A DNA stretch of 64,000 nucleotides from Purshia tridentata (lineage: Eukaryota > Streptophyta > Magnoliopsida > Rosales > Rosaceae), in the NCBI GenBank assembly GCA_003254885.1, contig QANT01008300.1, positions 1 to 64,000 of the forward strand, in the 5' to 3' direction. The translations under genes were made by a program, and so were the position numbers. Position 1 is the stretch's first letter. Each line of letters begins with the position of its first letter. Below the pieces are notes generated by a model that was not told the DNA's origin, made no database searches, and saw only the letters and a program-made list of their open reading frames with translations. This document shows, piece after piece, positions 1-12,802 of the stretch.

Positions 1-2758
1 GGGTAAATGGTTTGCTAAAAATAAGGAGAGGTTTGATTTTTTATTTCATTTTATTTTTCAATTCTAATTATTCTATTTTTTTATTTTACTCTCAAAATAT
101 TAAGTTGCTTGATTTTAATCTTTTAATTAACAAAAGGCAATATTGAATTTTTAAATGTTTAACCTTCCTCCTCATTCTCCCATTATATATATTAGTCTCT
201 TGTCACGCGTGTAGCGCGTGTCATTTGACTTTTCTAAATATTTAATTAAAAATTTTAATGATTTATTTCTCTTAAAATAATAGTGGTGTGGAAGTGGGTT
301 GCTAAAAATATTTTTTTGTATTTTTTAATTTTAATTATGCTATTTTACATTTTTGTCTCTTACTAATAAATAATATTATGAATACCTATTTTTTAAGTGG
401 GGTATTTTTGAAATTCATAAATTTAACCATTTTACTCTCCTTCTGGCTTTATATATATATAGATAAATACATATAATTTGTAAAATACCACCGAAGGACC
501 AAAATTGTTAATGAACGAAAACCCAAGGATCAAAATTGGAATTTTGAAACTACGATGACCAAATTTGTTTTTCGTGTAAAACACAAGGACCAAAAATGTA
601 ATTAACCCATATAAATTTGTAAGGCGATTAGTTCAACTCAGACCTCGATAATCCTCTCAATCGCTTGTCCCATTTGCTCTGCTCTGCTCACTGGCACCCC
701 CCAATTACTTCCTTCCTCCCCCCCTTGCAACATCCCAATCATATTCATCACATTCTGCCTCTGATCATCCAAACTCCTCACAAAAGCCATCAGTGACGTA
801 CCCCTACCCACACCACTGTAATTACTAAATTCACCCACATTCATCTCACTACGACGCCCACCCACTTCCAATTGTACGTGTTATCCCCTCCTTCTCAACT
901 TTACCTCGTGAACTCGGATTTGACTCGAGTGACTCACCCGACTCACGTACATCCCCTGTCCTCGGCTATGCTTTCATCAAAGCTTGAGTTATTAAGAAAA
1001 ACTTGTTCCCAATAAAATCATTCAATAAGTAGTTGAAGGTTTCTCTAATTCTCCTAAAAGAATAATATATATACTATATATTAGATTAAGTTGGACTGCT
1101 ATTCAGATCTAATGGAAGAGGAAAAAAGAAGAAAAAGTATGAAGATGATCTAGGTGTTTGAAGAAATGTCTTTAAATCACGGAGAAAATACAATACACAT
1201 TTATATAAATTAAATAGTAATTTTAGTTATTAAATTTGAATCGGGTAAGATAGTCTTTTAATAATAATCATATTGTAGAAAATATATAATGAATCAATGA
1301 TGTGTGCAAAAATTTTTTGCCAGATTATATTAGGGCCAAAATCTTTTATCTTCCAAACAATTAAACATTACCCAATATTTAACCTGAGTCTTATCGAGTT
1401 CTCCATCTTTTTAGGGTTGTCATGATCAAAATGCTTCAAGAAGTACTGGCAGAAATAATTTCTTTATCCATACATACACACGTACGTCTCTCCTCAATCT
1501 TGGATATATATATATATATGGGAGAATTTTCAAACAAAACTCAACCTAAAAGATGGTCAATTAGATTTTCTTTTTCTTTTTTCTTTTTTTTTTTTGCTTC
1601 TGCACGCATTGAAGTGATTAACAAGATGCATAAAGTTCCTCTAAAATTTAGGATACATTACATACTAAATTAATCTCTCTTTAAGTTTAGTGAAAGATTA
1701 TACACTTTTTTAACCTTCCTAAAGTATGGAGAGAGGTTAGTGAATTAAGAGTATATGGTCATTTATCCATTATTACTAGAGAATTATATATCTTGGTGTA
1801 CACACTACCTTGTGATCAAAGTATTTAATAGACTGAAGTTAGCTACAGAGAGAACAATTGAATTTAAATTGTGTTTCATATCCATGATCTATATCATGTA
1901 CGTAATTGATGAAGTATATATCTTCCTCACTGTGTTGGTTGGTGGGCAACAAGTAAGGGCCTATGTCATCTCTCCTCTCCCCCCAAAATGTTAAGTCTGG
2001 GGTAGAAAGAGATGGGGCTAAGGTGCCTTGTCTTCCTTTACAAAATTACATATATTTTTAAGGGAACTTCTAAAATGTGCTCCATCACCATGATCTATGA
2101 TTCTATATACACCACTGAAACTTTAAAGGGTAAAATTGATCAAATTCTAAGGAGAATTTTGAAGCCCCTCTCTATTCTTTATCTAGTATTTTATTTGGTG
2201 TAATGCATCTAATGCTAGTGTAACTTCACTCGACACTCGAAACTCACAAGCATCCTTAGCTAAGCCCATCCTGAGCCCGTTGAGAACATGAGAGCCCAGA
2301 AAGACTCTATGTTGGGCCTAAACCATTTTATTGGACTCACCAAACTCTGCTGTGAATACAAAGTAACAACACTAAGATACATGTAGACTACGTAGTATGT
2401 TGATGTTGCTACATCAAAGATATGAGAGAAAGTGGTTTGAGATTTGCGAACTTTATATACCTTTAAGGGTCTATACAAAGTAGCAACAATGCAGAATCAA
2501 GATACAGCTATAGTATAAAAAGCTTTACAACTCTACAACTCTTAGCCTAAACTATGTTTCCTGCTGTCTATATTTGGCTACTGATCCTCTGTTTGCAGGA
2601 TTGCTTTCCAACACAGTTGAGGTGGTTCAACATAACCACCACTCATCCCTTCTATCGTACCTCTTCTGAAATGTTCTGCGTTAGTATCCCTGACCATCAG
2701 TATGCACTAAATTAGCTTTGTCCAGCCCCTCAAAACTCCTTGATTGTTGCTTGCTTCA
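1..2758. other. Gene-poor AT-rich left flank
   Basis: I see no supportable gene here. The open frames are short and most begin at non-ATG codons. Positions about 495-610 hold four degenerate copies of a motif like AAGGACCAAAATTG, spaced some 30-40 bases apart, a pattern often left by old dispersed repeats in plant DNA. A TA microsatellite lies near 1506-1520. The last few hundred bases, about 2500-2758, are probably the 3' UTR and downstream flank of the minus-strand BASS3-like gene that ends at 2759. Confidence 0.6.
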
Positions 2759-5700
2759 CTAAGCCTTCATGGTAGAACCAGTTTGAGGCATTAATAGGGA
2801 AGGCAGGTCTCTGATTCGGGAGCCGGTGCCCCAGAAAGAGGCGAGAAAAAGGCCCATGATGGCCATGGCAACAACTGAACATGCTGGAGGAACTGCCTGA
2901 CTGCTCCCAAGGAACTGGCTTGCAAGGAGCCCAGCTAGGGTGGAGCTTTGCATTCCTGTGCACAAGGAAAGTGTCCTGCTAACTTCTTCTTCTGGGCTAG
3001 CTTCTTCTTGCCTGTGACAACACCAATATTATCTATAAGGGAATTTGGGGATAGAAAAACACTTCTAACTCCTTAGCTTAAGAGTTTCCAGAATGTAAAA
3101 GTCCTAAGAATTAAAGTTGCTGCCCAGTGCAAAAGGCAAAGCAGAATTATAACTTGATGTCAAGTGCAAAGTAGGCATGCAAGTCTAAAATAGAGGTTTG
3201 CTTTAGTGCTAGAAATCTACCATTTTTATACCACAATTTCATATTATCTTATGTGGCAATTTAAATTGCATTTATGCATTTGACACTAAAAAATAAAAGT
3301 AAAAACCAAAAAAAAAAATCTTATCCAGTAAAGTGATGACACATAAGGTGGTATAAGAATGTGGTAAATATAACATTATTGGAGTGAATATATAACAAGA
3401 TTTTGGATTGGGGCCTGGGATACAATGATGAAACATGTATGCTATTTGAAAGCCTAGGAAGCACGGATACCGACACGAATACGAGGACACGACACGATAC
3501 GTCGATACGACAAAGTTCAAAAACATTAGGACACGACACGGGTCCGACACGTCTATTTAAATATTATATATATATTTATATACATGCTAAATAAATCTAT
3601 ATACAATTTAAATGTTTAAAATACAATAAAATACCACATAATTAAACCTAATGCCAAATAAAACTCGTAAAATATGTCTCAAGTTCCTACTCAGAAAACT
3701 CATACAATTTTAAGTATTCTGCCCCTTTATTTTTTTAATTTAATCTTACATTATTTTAAAATTTCAACGGACACGTCTATATGTGTGAAGGACAAGTATC
3801 AAATGAGTGTCAGATGAGTGTCCGAGTGTCCGACACTTTGACACTCCACCCCAGGAGTGTTCGTGCTTCCTCGTTGAAAGCACATGGAGAGATAGAGGAG
3901 AAGCCATTAATTAAGTACTACAAACATCATTATGATCAAGGAGGTATCAAAGTTCACAAAACAAGGGCAATGCAAGGAGGGTTGCTTATTATCATTTTAT
4001 GCGAAAGGCCCAGAACTCTTCCTCACTATGCACAAGACATGACTTCAAATCATGAACTTAACATTTCTAAGATAAAGGAACATTTACCTCAAAATTGGGA
4101 TTTTGGAAACCCAGTATCCAAGAGTGAAGGCCACAGCGTGAAATACTAAAACTGGAAAAATCAATCGGAAACCCTCCATAGACAGAATTTGGCTCCGATT
4201 AATAGCAAGAGGACTGCCAATGCACAATGAAGTACAAATCATAGCAACAAATGGCATCACTGGACGAAGGGCATTGACAACTGGTTTTGCATAGGTATTG
4301 AGCACAAGGCCTATGGTGACTGGAACAAGCACAACCTAGCCAGCAAAATAACAATTTCAGTTAAATGTATATTAAACTTAAGAGAGGCAGAAGCATGTCC
4401 ACTCTAACACGTGTTCCTAAACTCCCCATTACCTGCAATATTGACTTTGACATGGCAACAGCATCAACTGGGACAACAGAACCAATTAAAAGGCCAGTTA
4501 GCAGAGGTGTAAAAATCACCGAGGCAATGGTAGTGGAGCTGGTGAGGAGAATGCTCAAGGCCACATCTCCTTTGCTCAAAAAACTAGCATAGCTAGATAG
4601 TTGTGCCCCTGCAACACAAGTGGAGAGGACAAAGCCAGCATAGAACATCATAGACACGCCAAATGCCTTTGCAATTAATACCCCGAGAGCCGGTTTCAGC
4701 ACATACTGCGCGATAAACCCAACAGAGAGTGGTAAAGGTCTGCAACAGATGAGAAGTAAAGAATGTTGGGAGCACACTCAAAATCTCACCAACAGAATAG
4801 AATAATGACAGTAAGAAGAATATATACTCAGTGGTGTGGGTGAAGATATTACCTTTTGAATGCAAGAGCAAAATCATCAATGGAAAGCTTGATTCCAATA
4901 GAGAGCATGATCCCACCAAGAGCAGGGGCATATAAATCCTTAGATACCCTGCATTAATTTAGAATTAAAACATTGCTTAATGTAAAACTAAACAAAGATA
5001 CAATCTTTTTGGCATATTATCTGCTGACTAAAAAGCAAAAAACTTCGAAGCAGAAATACTAGTACCAGAGTCTCTCATGGGCCTAGAATCAAACACATGC
5101 AAGCAGTCCCAGCTTCTAATTTGTATTTCTTTTAAAAACTCAACATGGGTAAAGCTTCAGAAATTAAGTGGTCAATAAAATGATCTAGGATTACAGAAAA
5201 TGACATGATATTGATAAATATACAAAAGGGTATCTGAAAATAGTATTATTTTATACAATTAATTCTTCAGAATAGAAAAAGGAAAAAAAGAAGAAAGGAA
5301 TAATATAATGCAACTTGGACTAATAGTCTAATACAATAAACTATAAAAACAGAATCCGAGTGCTTAATTCGACAAGAATTCAACATGCAAACACTGAAAA
5401 GCTTATAATTGAAAAAAATTCATAAGACCCACCAAGTGAACGTTGAAGGCTGAGCCAGAGCAGCAATGGCAGTGGCAGCTACTACAAAGGGAAGCATTGC
5501 GGACAAGACCTGAGACGAGTCCTCCCCACTCTGAGCAGCCTCTTTGGATATAGCAGTTGGTGGGTATATCCCAAAAGACAGCAACGAAGAGTTCCCTTCT
5601 CTTCTCTGCGATCCAACTCTCCCTATAAACGGTGATGTCGAGCACGCCTTTATCGACAGCACCCCATTTCTTAAACCCCTATTTGAAACTGAACAGCACG

Positions 5701-5827
5701 AAAACCAAGAAGAATAAAAGAAAGAGGAAGAGGAAGAGGTTGTTGTTGGTGTGTGAGAATTTGGTTTTATCAGGAGTTTTGAGTTGGTGGTGGGGAGTGT
5801 GAGAGAAAGAAAGGGAACTGAGGCCAT
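2759..5827 (-). CDS. BASS3: BASS-family plastid sodium/metabolite cotransporter, BASS3 type
   Basis: The gene has five exons: 5433-5827, 4853-4948, 4433-4739, 4088-4335 and 2759-3011. All introns are GT-AG, and together the exons encode 432 residues, close to the Arabidopsis BASS proteins. The first 60 or so residues are rich in Ser and Thr and poor in acids, as in a chloroplast transit peptide. The rest is a run of hydrophobic helices with the BASS signatures VGFIAQYVLKP and, near the C terminus, SLCTGMQSSTLAG. Family members sit in the plastid inner envelope and move organic acids or related metabolites with sodium; BASS2 carries pyruvate, while the BASS3 substrate is unsettled. I assign BASS3, not BASS1 or BASS2, because of the VSKDLYAPALGG and FALAFKRP segments and because its neighbours here also neighbour BASS3 in Arabidopsis. 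The last intron (3012-4087) carries an inserted inverted-repeat element. Confidence 0.9.
3454..3873. mobile_element. 420-bp MITE-like element in BASS3 intron 4
   Basis: The element starts CTAGGAAGCACGG and ends CGTGCTTCCTCG, so its ends are inverted repeats with one or two mismatches. It is flanked on both sides by the same 8 bases, TTGAAAGC (3446-3453 and 3874-3881), which is a target-site duplication. The subterminal parts are full of GACACG/CGTGTC-type repeats in opposite orientations. It has no coding capacity. An 8-bp duplication fits hAT-type insertion, but the ends are not a clear match to a known hAT terminus, so the superfamily is open. Confidence 0.8.
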
Positions 5828-7013
5828 TGAGTAAGAGAAGAGAGTGGTGAAAATGATGGTGGGTTAGTGATCAAAGGGGGGGTTAGCCGCCGAAGACTGG
5901 TGAATTCCGGCGAGCTTTTGAGAGAGGGAGAGAGAAAGGAGAGGCGGTGATGGTGTTAGAGATAAGGGGGGGATAGATTGACTGAGTAAGCGATTTTTAT
6001 AGGTAATAAAAATAGAAGAGACGAAGGAAGTGATCAGGTGCATGTTAGGACAGTACTATTTTTGTGGGGTTGTGGAATTTGTGAAGAGGGTCAATGGGTG
6101 GTCTTGGATCATGAAAATGAACGGTGGTGATGGGCTACTGTGGGAGATGTGTGTGAGTTATTTTTGGTTTTGCAAAAATGTCCTTGGCTTATTGGAATTT
6201 TGTACCATTATGCTTGTCATTGTCTTGAGGACTACAAACTTCCACATTTCCACTAGGGACCTTTGTTTTGTGGTGTTTTTACATGCGTCCTTTTCAACTA
6301 TTTTAGTATTTTTGCCTACGTCGCTTTGATTTAAGAAGAATAATACCAACGGTAGGGGAGGTAGCAACAATTATTTTCTATTTAATGGATACAAGTGGGC
6401 CAAATGGCTGAAAGAAACATAATAAATACAATCAATTGTAGATTTAGATATTTTAGATAAGTAAAATACACAATTTTCTTTGAAACTTATAGTTTATGTA
6501 GTGTATTGGAATGAGAAAGTATAAAAGTGCATTTACATCAAATTTTGAGGGTCTATATTCTTGTGGAAGATTGACCATCTTTAATTAGTGTGAACATGAA
6601 ACCATTTGAAATCACCTTTTAATGTTGGGTATTGGTTGGGGGTTTTTGGGAAATCATGAAAGTATGTAGAATGTTTGGCAATAAACAAGAAAGGTAGGCA
6701 CTAGTGCTCAAACAAAAGCACCATGGGTGCATAATATATGCCATGCTTCAATAACTGTCTGGAATTGGGCAGAGAATCCATGCAAATCCGACAAGGGTCA
6801 CCATGATCAAGGCCCTGCATGTACATGCATGTCAACTAACTCTGCCTAACCTGGCCGCGTTTGAGTTTTTCAAAAGCTCTTACATGTAGCCGCGCGTTTG
6901 TTCCTTCTCAAAGAGTCCACCACCCTATGAGCCTATGCCAGGGTTCTACACTCTTTTTTGATTTTGTCATAAAACAGTCAACTAAATCGGAATTGGCAGG
7001 AATTGAATGCATT

Positions 7014-7630
7014 GGGCATGTTTACTAACATCAATGGGAATGGCAACAATGGGAATCATTCCCATTGACGTGTTTACTTGTATTTGGGATTGATTCTCAT
7101 TTCCATTAATGTGTTTACTTACTTTTGGGATTAATTCCGATTACTATTCATGTGTTTATTTGCATTTAGTAATGGGAATCATTACCATTCCCATGTTTAC
7201 TAAACTTGGGAAACGGAAAAAAAAAACAATGGGGCCCACCAAAATCAGGAGTGGCATTCCTGATTTTGGGTAATTGCCACTCCTTGGGGGGGTTCGGATT
7301 GGGGGAGGGGGAAGGGAAAGAAATTTTTTTTGTCGAAAATACCCCACATTTTTAATGAAAATTCAAAACTATCCTTATATATAAATATAATTAAAGTGAA
7401 ATTTTAAATTTGCAACTTAATTATACATATTAAGTTCACTCCGATTCCTGCTCACTCTCATTCATATTCACTCACATTCCTACTCACTCCCATTCATACA
7501 CTCTCATTCCTGCTCATTCCCATTTATATTCACTCTCATTCCTACTCACTCCCATTCATGTTCACTCTCATTCTCATTCCTGCTCACTTTCATTCCTGCT
7601 CACTCCCATTTACGTTTAGTAAACATGCCC
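7014..7630. mobile_element. 617-bp inverted-repeat element, PIF/Harbinger-like ends
   Basis: The left end reads GGGCATGTTTACTAAC and the right end is its complement, GTTTAGTAAACATGCCC, giving about 15 bp of terminal inverted repeat. GGGC-starting termini are common in PIF/Harbinger-derived MITEs, which duplicate a 3-bp TWA target. Here the flanks are ATT on the left and TTA on the right, so the target duplication is not intact. The interior has no gene. Its right third, about 7439-7612, is a degenerate tandem repeat of CACTCYCATTC-type units. Confidence 0.65.
7439..7612. repeat. Degenerate tandem repeat (CACTCYCATTCMT units)
   Basis: Roughly ten imperfect copies of a 12-19 bp unit containing CACTC and CATTC follow one another, for example CACTCCCATTCATGTT and CACTCTCATTCCTGCT. 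The array lies inside the inverted-repeat element at 7014-7630. Matching GGAATG/CATTCC words in the left half mean the element could fold over much of its length. Confidence 0.6.
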
Positions 7631-9924
7631 TTAATGTTATTGTGTTTACTAACGGTCGGAAATGAAAATAAAATTAAAATTAATTCTCATAAACGTGTTT
7701 ATTAGCTATAACTAAGAGGAATCAAAATCAGAATCCAATTAATTACTAAAATACCTTTATACAAAATTGATGATTTACATTTCTTCCATTCTCATTATTG
7801 ATCGGTAAATAAGAGTCCACTGCGTTCCCTAAGTTTTGCGATCCAATTTTAATTTTCTTGCTTCATTTTTTTTTTTAACCGAAAAAGGAGATTTGAATTT
7901 GAGATTTCTTCTACAGTGGTACATTAAATTTTTCTGAAGTAGTAAAAGAATACCACTAGACTTATAAGTCAAATCAATTGAAGAGCATAAAGTCAATGAA
8001 AGCATGGCAAGACCCTTGCCTCTTGTCAATTTCTGATGGTGACTTTGATTTTTGAAATAGGACACTTCCCTTCTCCTAAGGTAGAAAATTATAACTACTA
8101 TGAATACAAGTTATATAACGACCCAAAATATGAAAAAAATAATAATAAAAAATTTACTAAAAAAACAATAATTAAGACTGAAGGACAATCACTCGTTTCA
8201 GATATTTTGTATTATCGGATATTCATTCCATGTATGTATTATTCATGAATTCCACAAGAAAAGCTAAACAGTAGAATTGCCAGAAAATTGATTGGGGATA
8301 TGATCCCATCGTATGACAACGGGCAAGAGAACACATAATGCTCTTGTTTTCTACTTTTTTCTTGAATCCAGAAATTTTGCTGCCACATTATGGGTTTCAA
8401 ACACATACTGATATACATGTACAAAGGACCACATGAAGGCTGATAGAAACGAGACATTTGGTACCACTACATGTGGGATGTCTAATTGGCTATGCATGCT
8501 TACCTCAAAATGCTTCTAATCAATCATCTTATAAATTCTTTCCTTTTTGGCAGCAAAGGTAGAGAACAGTTTAATCCTCTCATGAAACAGTGAATTGAGA
8601 ACAATATTTACTTTGCTTTTGTTCTTGCTCCTTGACTTGGGTTTCTGGTAAACCAAACAAAAGCTAGGCATTTTTTTTCCAGGCATTTACATTAGAAGCA
8701 GCTCATTGAGAATTATGAAGAAAAACAATAGGAAAATCACTATGAGATTAGCCTGAAAAAGAGAATTGAGCAAACCAGTTTTAGATAGTCAATTGAGGAA
8801 CACTAAGAAAGGAATTAATAAACAAGTTGTAATTAGCCTTTGGCTTCCTTTACAATTGCTGAAATTTTTTTCTTTTTTCTTTTTTGGATTTGAAGGTTGC
8901 TGACATGGTTGAAAAACTGGTTGACCTACTGGGTTGCATTGGAGCAAAGTTGGGCATGACCCAACAGAGAACAAAACATGGAATTTCATATTGCAAAGTA
9001 AAGCCAAATCTCCTATGCAACCCAAAAATCTGCTGGCAAAAGGCATAAAAGGCTTTTTCTTGACTGGCATTGAGTGTGTGGTACTCTGGTCCAGTGTACA
9101 CACACTTCAGCCTCAAGTTTAGGCATTTGTATGTTCCAGTCAATTATACTCCAACCTGACATTTAGGAATTTCAGCCTCAGCTCTCTCCCTAACTTGTTA
9201 GTCTCTATCCTAACACAACAGAGCACCTCAACTATTTGAAACAACAGATAAGCTACAAGAACAAAATCAGAAACAGAAAACTTAAAATGTTAATACACAT
9301 AGAAAGAAGGGAAACAAAATTTTGTCACAGAGAGAACCTCTAGAACAAAAATCGAGTGCAGAATTTTACTCTCTCATTAGCATCACTAATCAAACCCTCT
9401 GCTCAAACTCTCTGACAATGGAAACAGAGCCCTTCAAGGTTTACACCTGAGCATACAACAATATAAATATAAGTCCTCTATGAAACCTTGTTGTATATTA
9501 GCATCAGACAATATAATAACTGGATTAATTAGCACTCTTCCTCTCATCTACTACTCCCACTCAAACAATTACTGACAGATTAGAACAAGTCAAAGCAAAA
9601 CAATGAGAAAGGTGATATTGCTACACATACATGCTACAAAAATGTAAAGCTTTTTATTGGAAGCTTTTTATGCCATCAATGATTCTTCATGATACTTCAA
9701 TACAATACAACATAAAACCTGTTGTTGTAGATTCATCACCTGATTTGGGCTCTTCTCTTTGTAGTTGAAGACACAAACGACTGTAATAGCTCTCACTCTG
9801 CCTCGTCCAATCTTGGGTTCGAATCGAATTCACCGGCCATTAAAATAAAACAACTCAAGCAACAACCACACTAATCCAGACTCTGTCCATAACCCACAAT
9901 CTTAAATCACTTCTCCTCCAAATT

Positions 9925-10575
9925 CTACACAAAATTTCTGCTAAAATGCCCCTGATCGAACTCATATCGCAGCTTTCCGGATTTACTCTGCAAATCAATC
10001 AATTGTCACACAATTTCAGTATCAATTTTTATTTTTGAAAATTCAATTCCAATGAAAAAGAGAATGAAATTTACCTTGGATACAGCTTCAACTATTAGTC
10101 TTCCACCGTCAATATCAACCTGCTCGACTCCACCAACCGCCGTACAATCCGGCGGGGTCTCGAACAGCGACAACGAGAACTGCTTGTAAACGACGCCGAC
10201 ATCGAAGTAAATGATGCCGGAGCTGGGCACATCGACCCGAATACCCTTGACTGGGAACCAGAGGAAGAGTTCCTGGGCCGAAATACCCGACAAGGCTCCG
10301 ATCTGGCCGTAGCTGAGAGTCCCCGAGACGTTCCTGTCGTAATGCAATTCGCTCTCGAACTTAGCATTGCAGGCCTGATCCAGGTGGACCTGGAACCGGC
10401 CCGCCTCGTCGATTTCGAAGTCCTTCACGCCCTTGGGCAGCAGGCCCATCGGAAGCCCATGGGCCCGAAGCACGTCGTAGACGGACGTTGGCGAATCGGA
10501 ACATTTGATCAACGAAAGCAATGACAGGAGGCAGAGGAGGTGTACGGAATTGGAGGTGAACTGTAGGAGCAGCAT
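9925..10575 (-). CDS. DUF538 family secreted protein
   Basis: Two exons (10075-10575 and 9925-9987) join through a GT-AG intron to give 187 residues. The protein starts with a hydrophobic signal peptide (about residues 1-25). The DUF538 core follows, with the typical features SVYDVLRAHGLPMGLLPKG near residues 32-50, then LSYGQIGALSGISAQELFLWFPV and, toward the end, a conserved beta-rich segment ending IVEAVSK. The short second exon adds 20 residues. The family is plant-specific, predicted to fold like bacterial BPI-type lipid-binding barrels, and often stress-responsive; no reaction is known. It faces the SKS gene across a long divergent spacer. Confidence 0.88.
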
Positions 10576-11867
10576 TTTTTGTTTGTCTCTGTGTTTTTGC
10601 GTTAAAGCATAGAGTGAAGTGTGAGAGAGAGATAGTGAGAAAGTGAGAGAGTGAGGGGAGGTTTATTTATTTGAGACAAACAAAAGAAAAAAACAAAATA
10701 AAATTATTAATGATTGTATTTACAGAGAGGTGGTGTGAATTAGGGTTAGGGTTTTGTGATTTTTGGAAGGGGATAGGTATGGAAGAGTAGTAGCAAGCCA
10801 AGCAAAGCAAAGCAATCTAGTAGAAGAAGTGTAGAAGCAGACAGTAGTGCCAGCTTGAGTACAGATAGGATTGGGAGAATGATCAATTATTGGTGCTGGA
10901 AAGGTGGGTCCTCCTATTTTTGGAAACAAGGGTTGTAATCCTCTACATCATCGATTTCTAGTGTGTAATGTAGGGATAAATGGCAGACCGCCAGTTAGTG
11001 GTGGTGGTGTAATTTAGCGGGATTCGGTGGGTGTATTGGGTTTTGGGTTGGCAGTTGGTTGGTGGCAGCTGGCGGGAGTTTGTGGGTGGAATCTGATTAA
11101 CACGAGGTGGGATGGGATGGGAGGGAGGAGGTTTTATTTTTTTTGTTTTTTTATCTGAGATTAAAAGATAGAGACGAAGAGGAGAAGATGGATTGGGTTT
11201 GCGGCCGCACGGCACGAGAAACGATGCGTTTCGTTAAACGACAGGCGGTTCTGCAGAATAGGAGATTGGCCGTACGTTATATATGTATAAGTATAACGAA
11301 CCGAACCCATTGCGCGCTGACACCTGGATAAGCATCAAAACACAACTCTATGCATAAATGGTCAAGTCTATATTTACAGAGAATCTATTTAAATTGATAA
11401 TTCGTAATTATCTACATTAATATTGTCGTTTATTAATGCATGTAACATCTGTATTATCAATAATTATTAATACATATCGAAACACATACTGAATTAAATT
11501 ATTAATTGTTAACGCATGTGTATGTGTATTCTATATTTATCAATAATAATTGATAAAATATCAACATCCAAGCATACGCACATGAATATCAATAGTTAAC
11601 ATCTTCCTCCAAATAATCAAGAGTCCTTTCATATTCGTGATGATGATATTTGGGACAAAATGTGTTGATGTGATGTCACCATATAGTTTTAGATAGGCAT
11701 GAAATGTTGGCCATATTTTCTTTATAAACATGTGATGATAATTTACTGTCGTATAGCTATATTTTTTTTAATTAATATTCATTTTTTCTCGATTAATAAT
11801 TCACAATTTTCAATAATTCTTCCACTAGCATTGTATATATATGAAAATTACTTGAAGTTATTCTTAA

Positions 11868-12802
11868 AGAGTGATTATATTTCCACCCACTTGTCTTATT
11901 TTCACACTCACATTTTAATAAAAATGAAAATGATAAATTTATACTTTTGTAAAATGACTTTTAAGGACTTAATTTATAAAAAAAATCAATTCTGACCATT
12001 CACTCCTTATTTACCCACTTCTTTATAAAGGCTTAAACTCTATAAATTCTATAATATTTTTCACTTATTTTCCCATATAATTAATCTTTTAATTTTACTG
12101 TTTTTCATTGATAGACAATCAAAATGAACAGTGGAGAGAACTTTCCTAATGCAAAGATAAGCAAACAAATTCAATTTGTACGATGGTTTCAACTTCCAAT
12201 TTTTATTTTTTGGGTAGAACAACCATGCCATATTCCACCTTTGGGTGAAAGTGGAACTACCATGAAATTAAGATCCTACTTAAAAAATACAACGAATAAT
12301 ACTGATACTATTGCCCATTTACTAATTACTATCTTCTTTTGACGTGAAGAACTGCTTGCACCTTTGCAAGGTTTAGATAGCTCACATAGTCGCCATAGCA
12401 TGGATCATGACCATTAATTAACCTGCATATATATATCATGAGATTAAATTAACTAATTTTGTTATTTCTTTTTGAAATGAGCCGGACTACTTTTGTTAAA
12501 ATCATCTTAATTAATTAATTAGTACCTTGCAAAACTAGTTGGGAGAAAATAAGGATTGTTATTGATCAGTGATTTTGGAAGAAAAAAATTATTAAAAAAG
12601 ATGGGTGAGTGAGATAATATATAATTAAGGGGGTGTGAAGAGAGTTTAGTGAATGGGTGTTTGAGTTGGTATATATATTAAAGGGTATTATGGAAATAAT
12701 AAAAGGTGTGAATAGTGTTTTTATATTTTTTTAAATTTAATAAGAGGTGTAAAAATAAGGTGGGTGAAAAAATAGAACAAGGGGTGGAAATAGAAGCACT
12801 CT
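11868..12802. mobile_element. 935-bp long-inverted-repeat element, superfamily unresolved
   Basis: The left end begins AGAGTGATTATATTTCCACCC. The complement of the right end begins AGAGTGCTTCTATTTCCACCC. Similarity continues inward for some 50 bp or more, through TTATTTTCAC-like words. Both sides are bordered by TCTTAA (11862-11867 and 12803-12808), which may be a short target duplication or part of the repeat. Long terminal repeats of this kind suggest a non-autonomous Mutator-like element, but the duplication is not the 9 bp expected. The interior has only a small frame with no recognisable product. Confidence 0.65.

Larger units (their letters stand above)
5828..9924. other. Intergenic region between BASS3 and DUF538 genes
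   Basis: Both flanking genes are on the minus strand, so this holds the BASS3 promoter (about 5830-6500) and the 3' flank of the DUF538 gene (about 9400-9924). Apart from the inverted-repeat element at 7014-7630 and a related fragment just after it, I see no coding region. Open frames between 7829 and 9143 are short, unrelated to known proteins and interrupted. Confidence 0.55.

Noticed and set aside
638-871. Minus-strand frame of 77 codons in the left flank
   Set aside because: It starts at TTG, matches nothing recognised and has no context.
7439-7612. CRISPR-like regular repeats
   Set aside because: The units are degenerate, contiguous and lie inside a plant transposable element; there are no spacers and the genome is eukaryotic.
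9810-9830. GGGTTCGAATC word resembling a tRNA T-loop
   Set aside because: No acceptor stem, anticodon arm or D-arm can be placed around it at tRNA spacing.
12124-12342. 72-codon frame inside the long-TIR element
   Set aside because: No transposase motif and no similarity to known proteins; more likely chance within AT-rich DNA.
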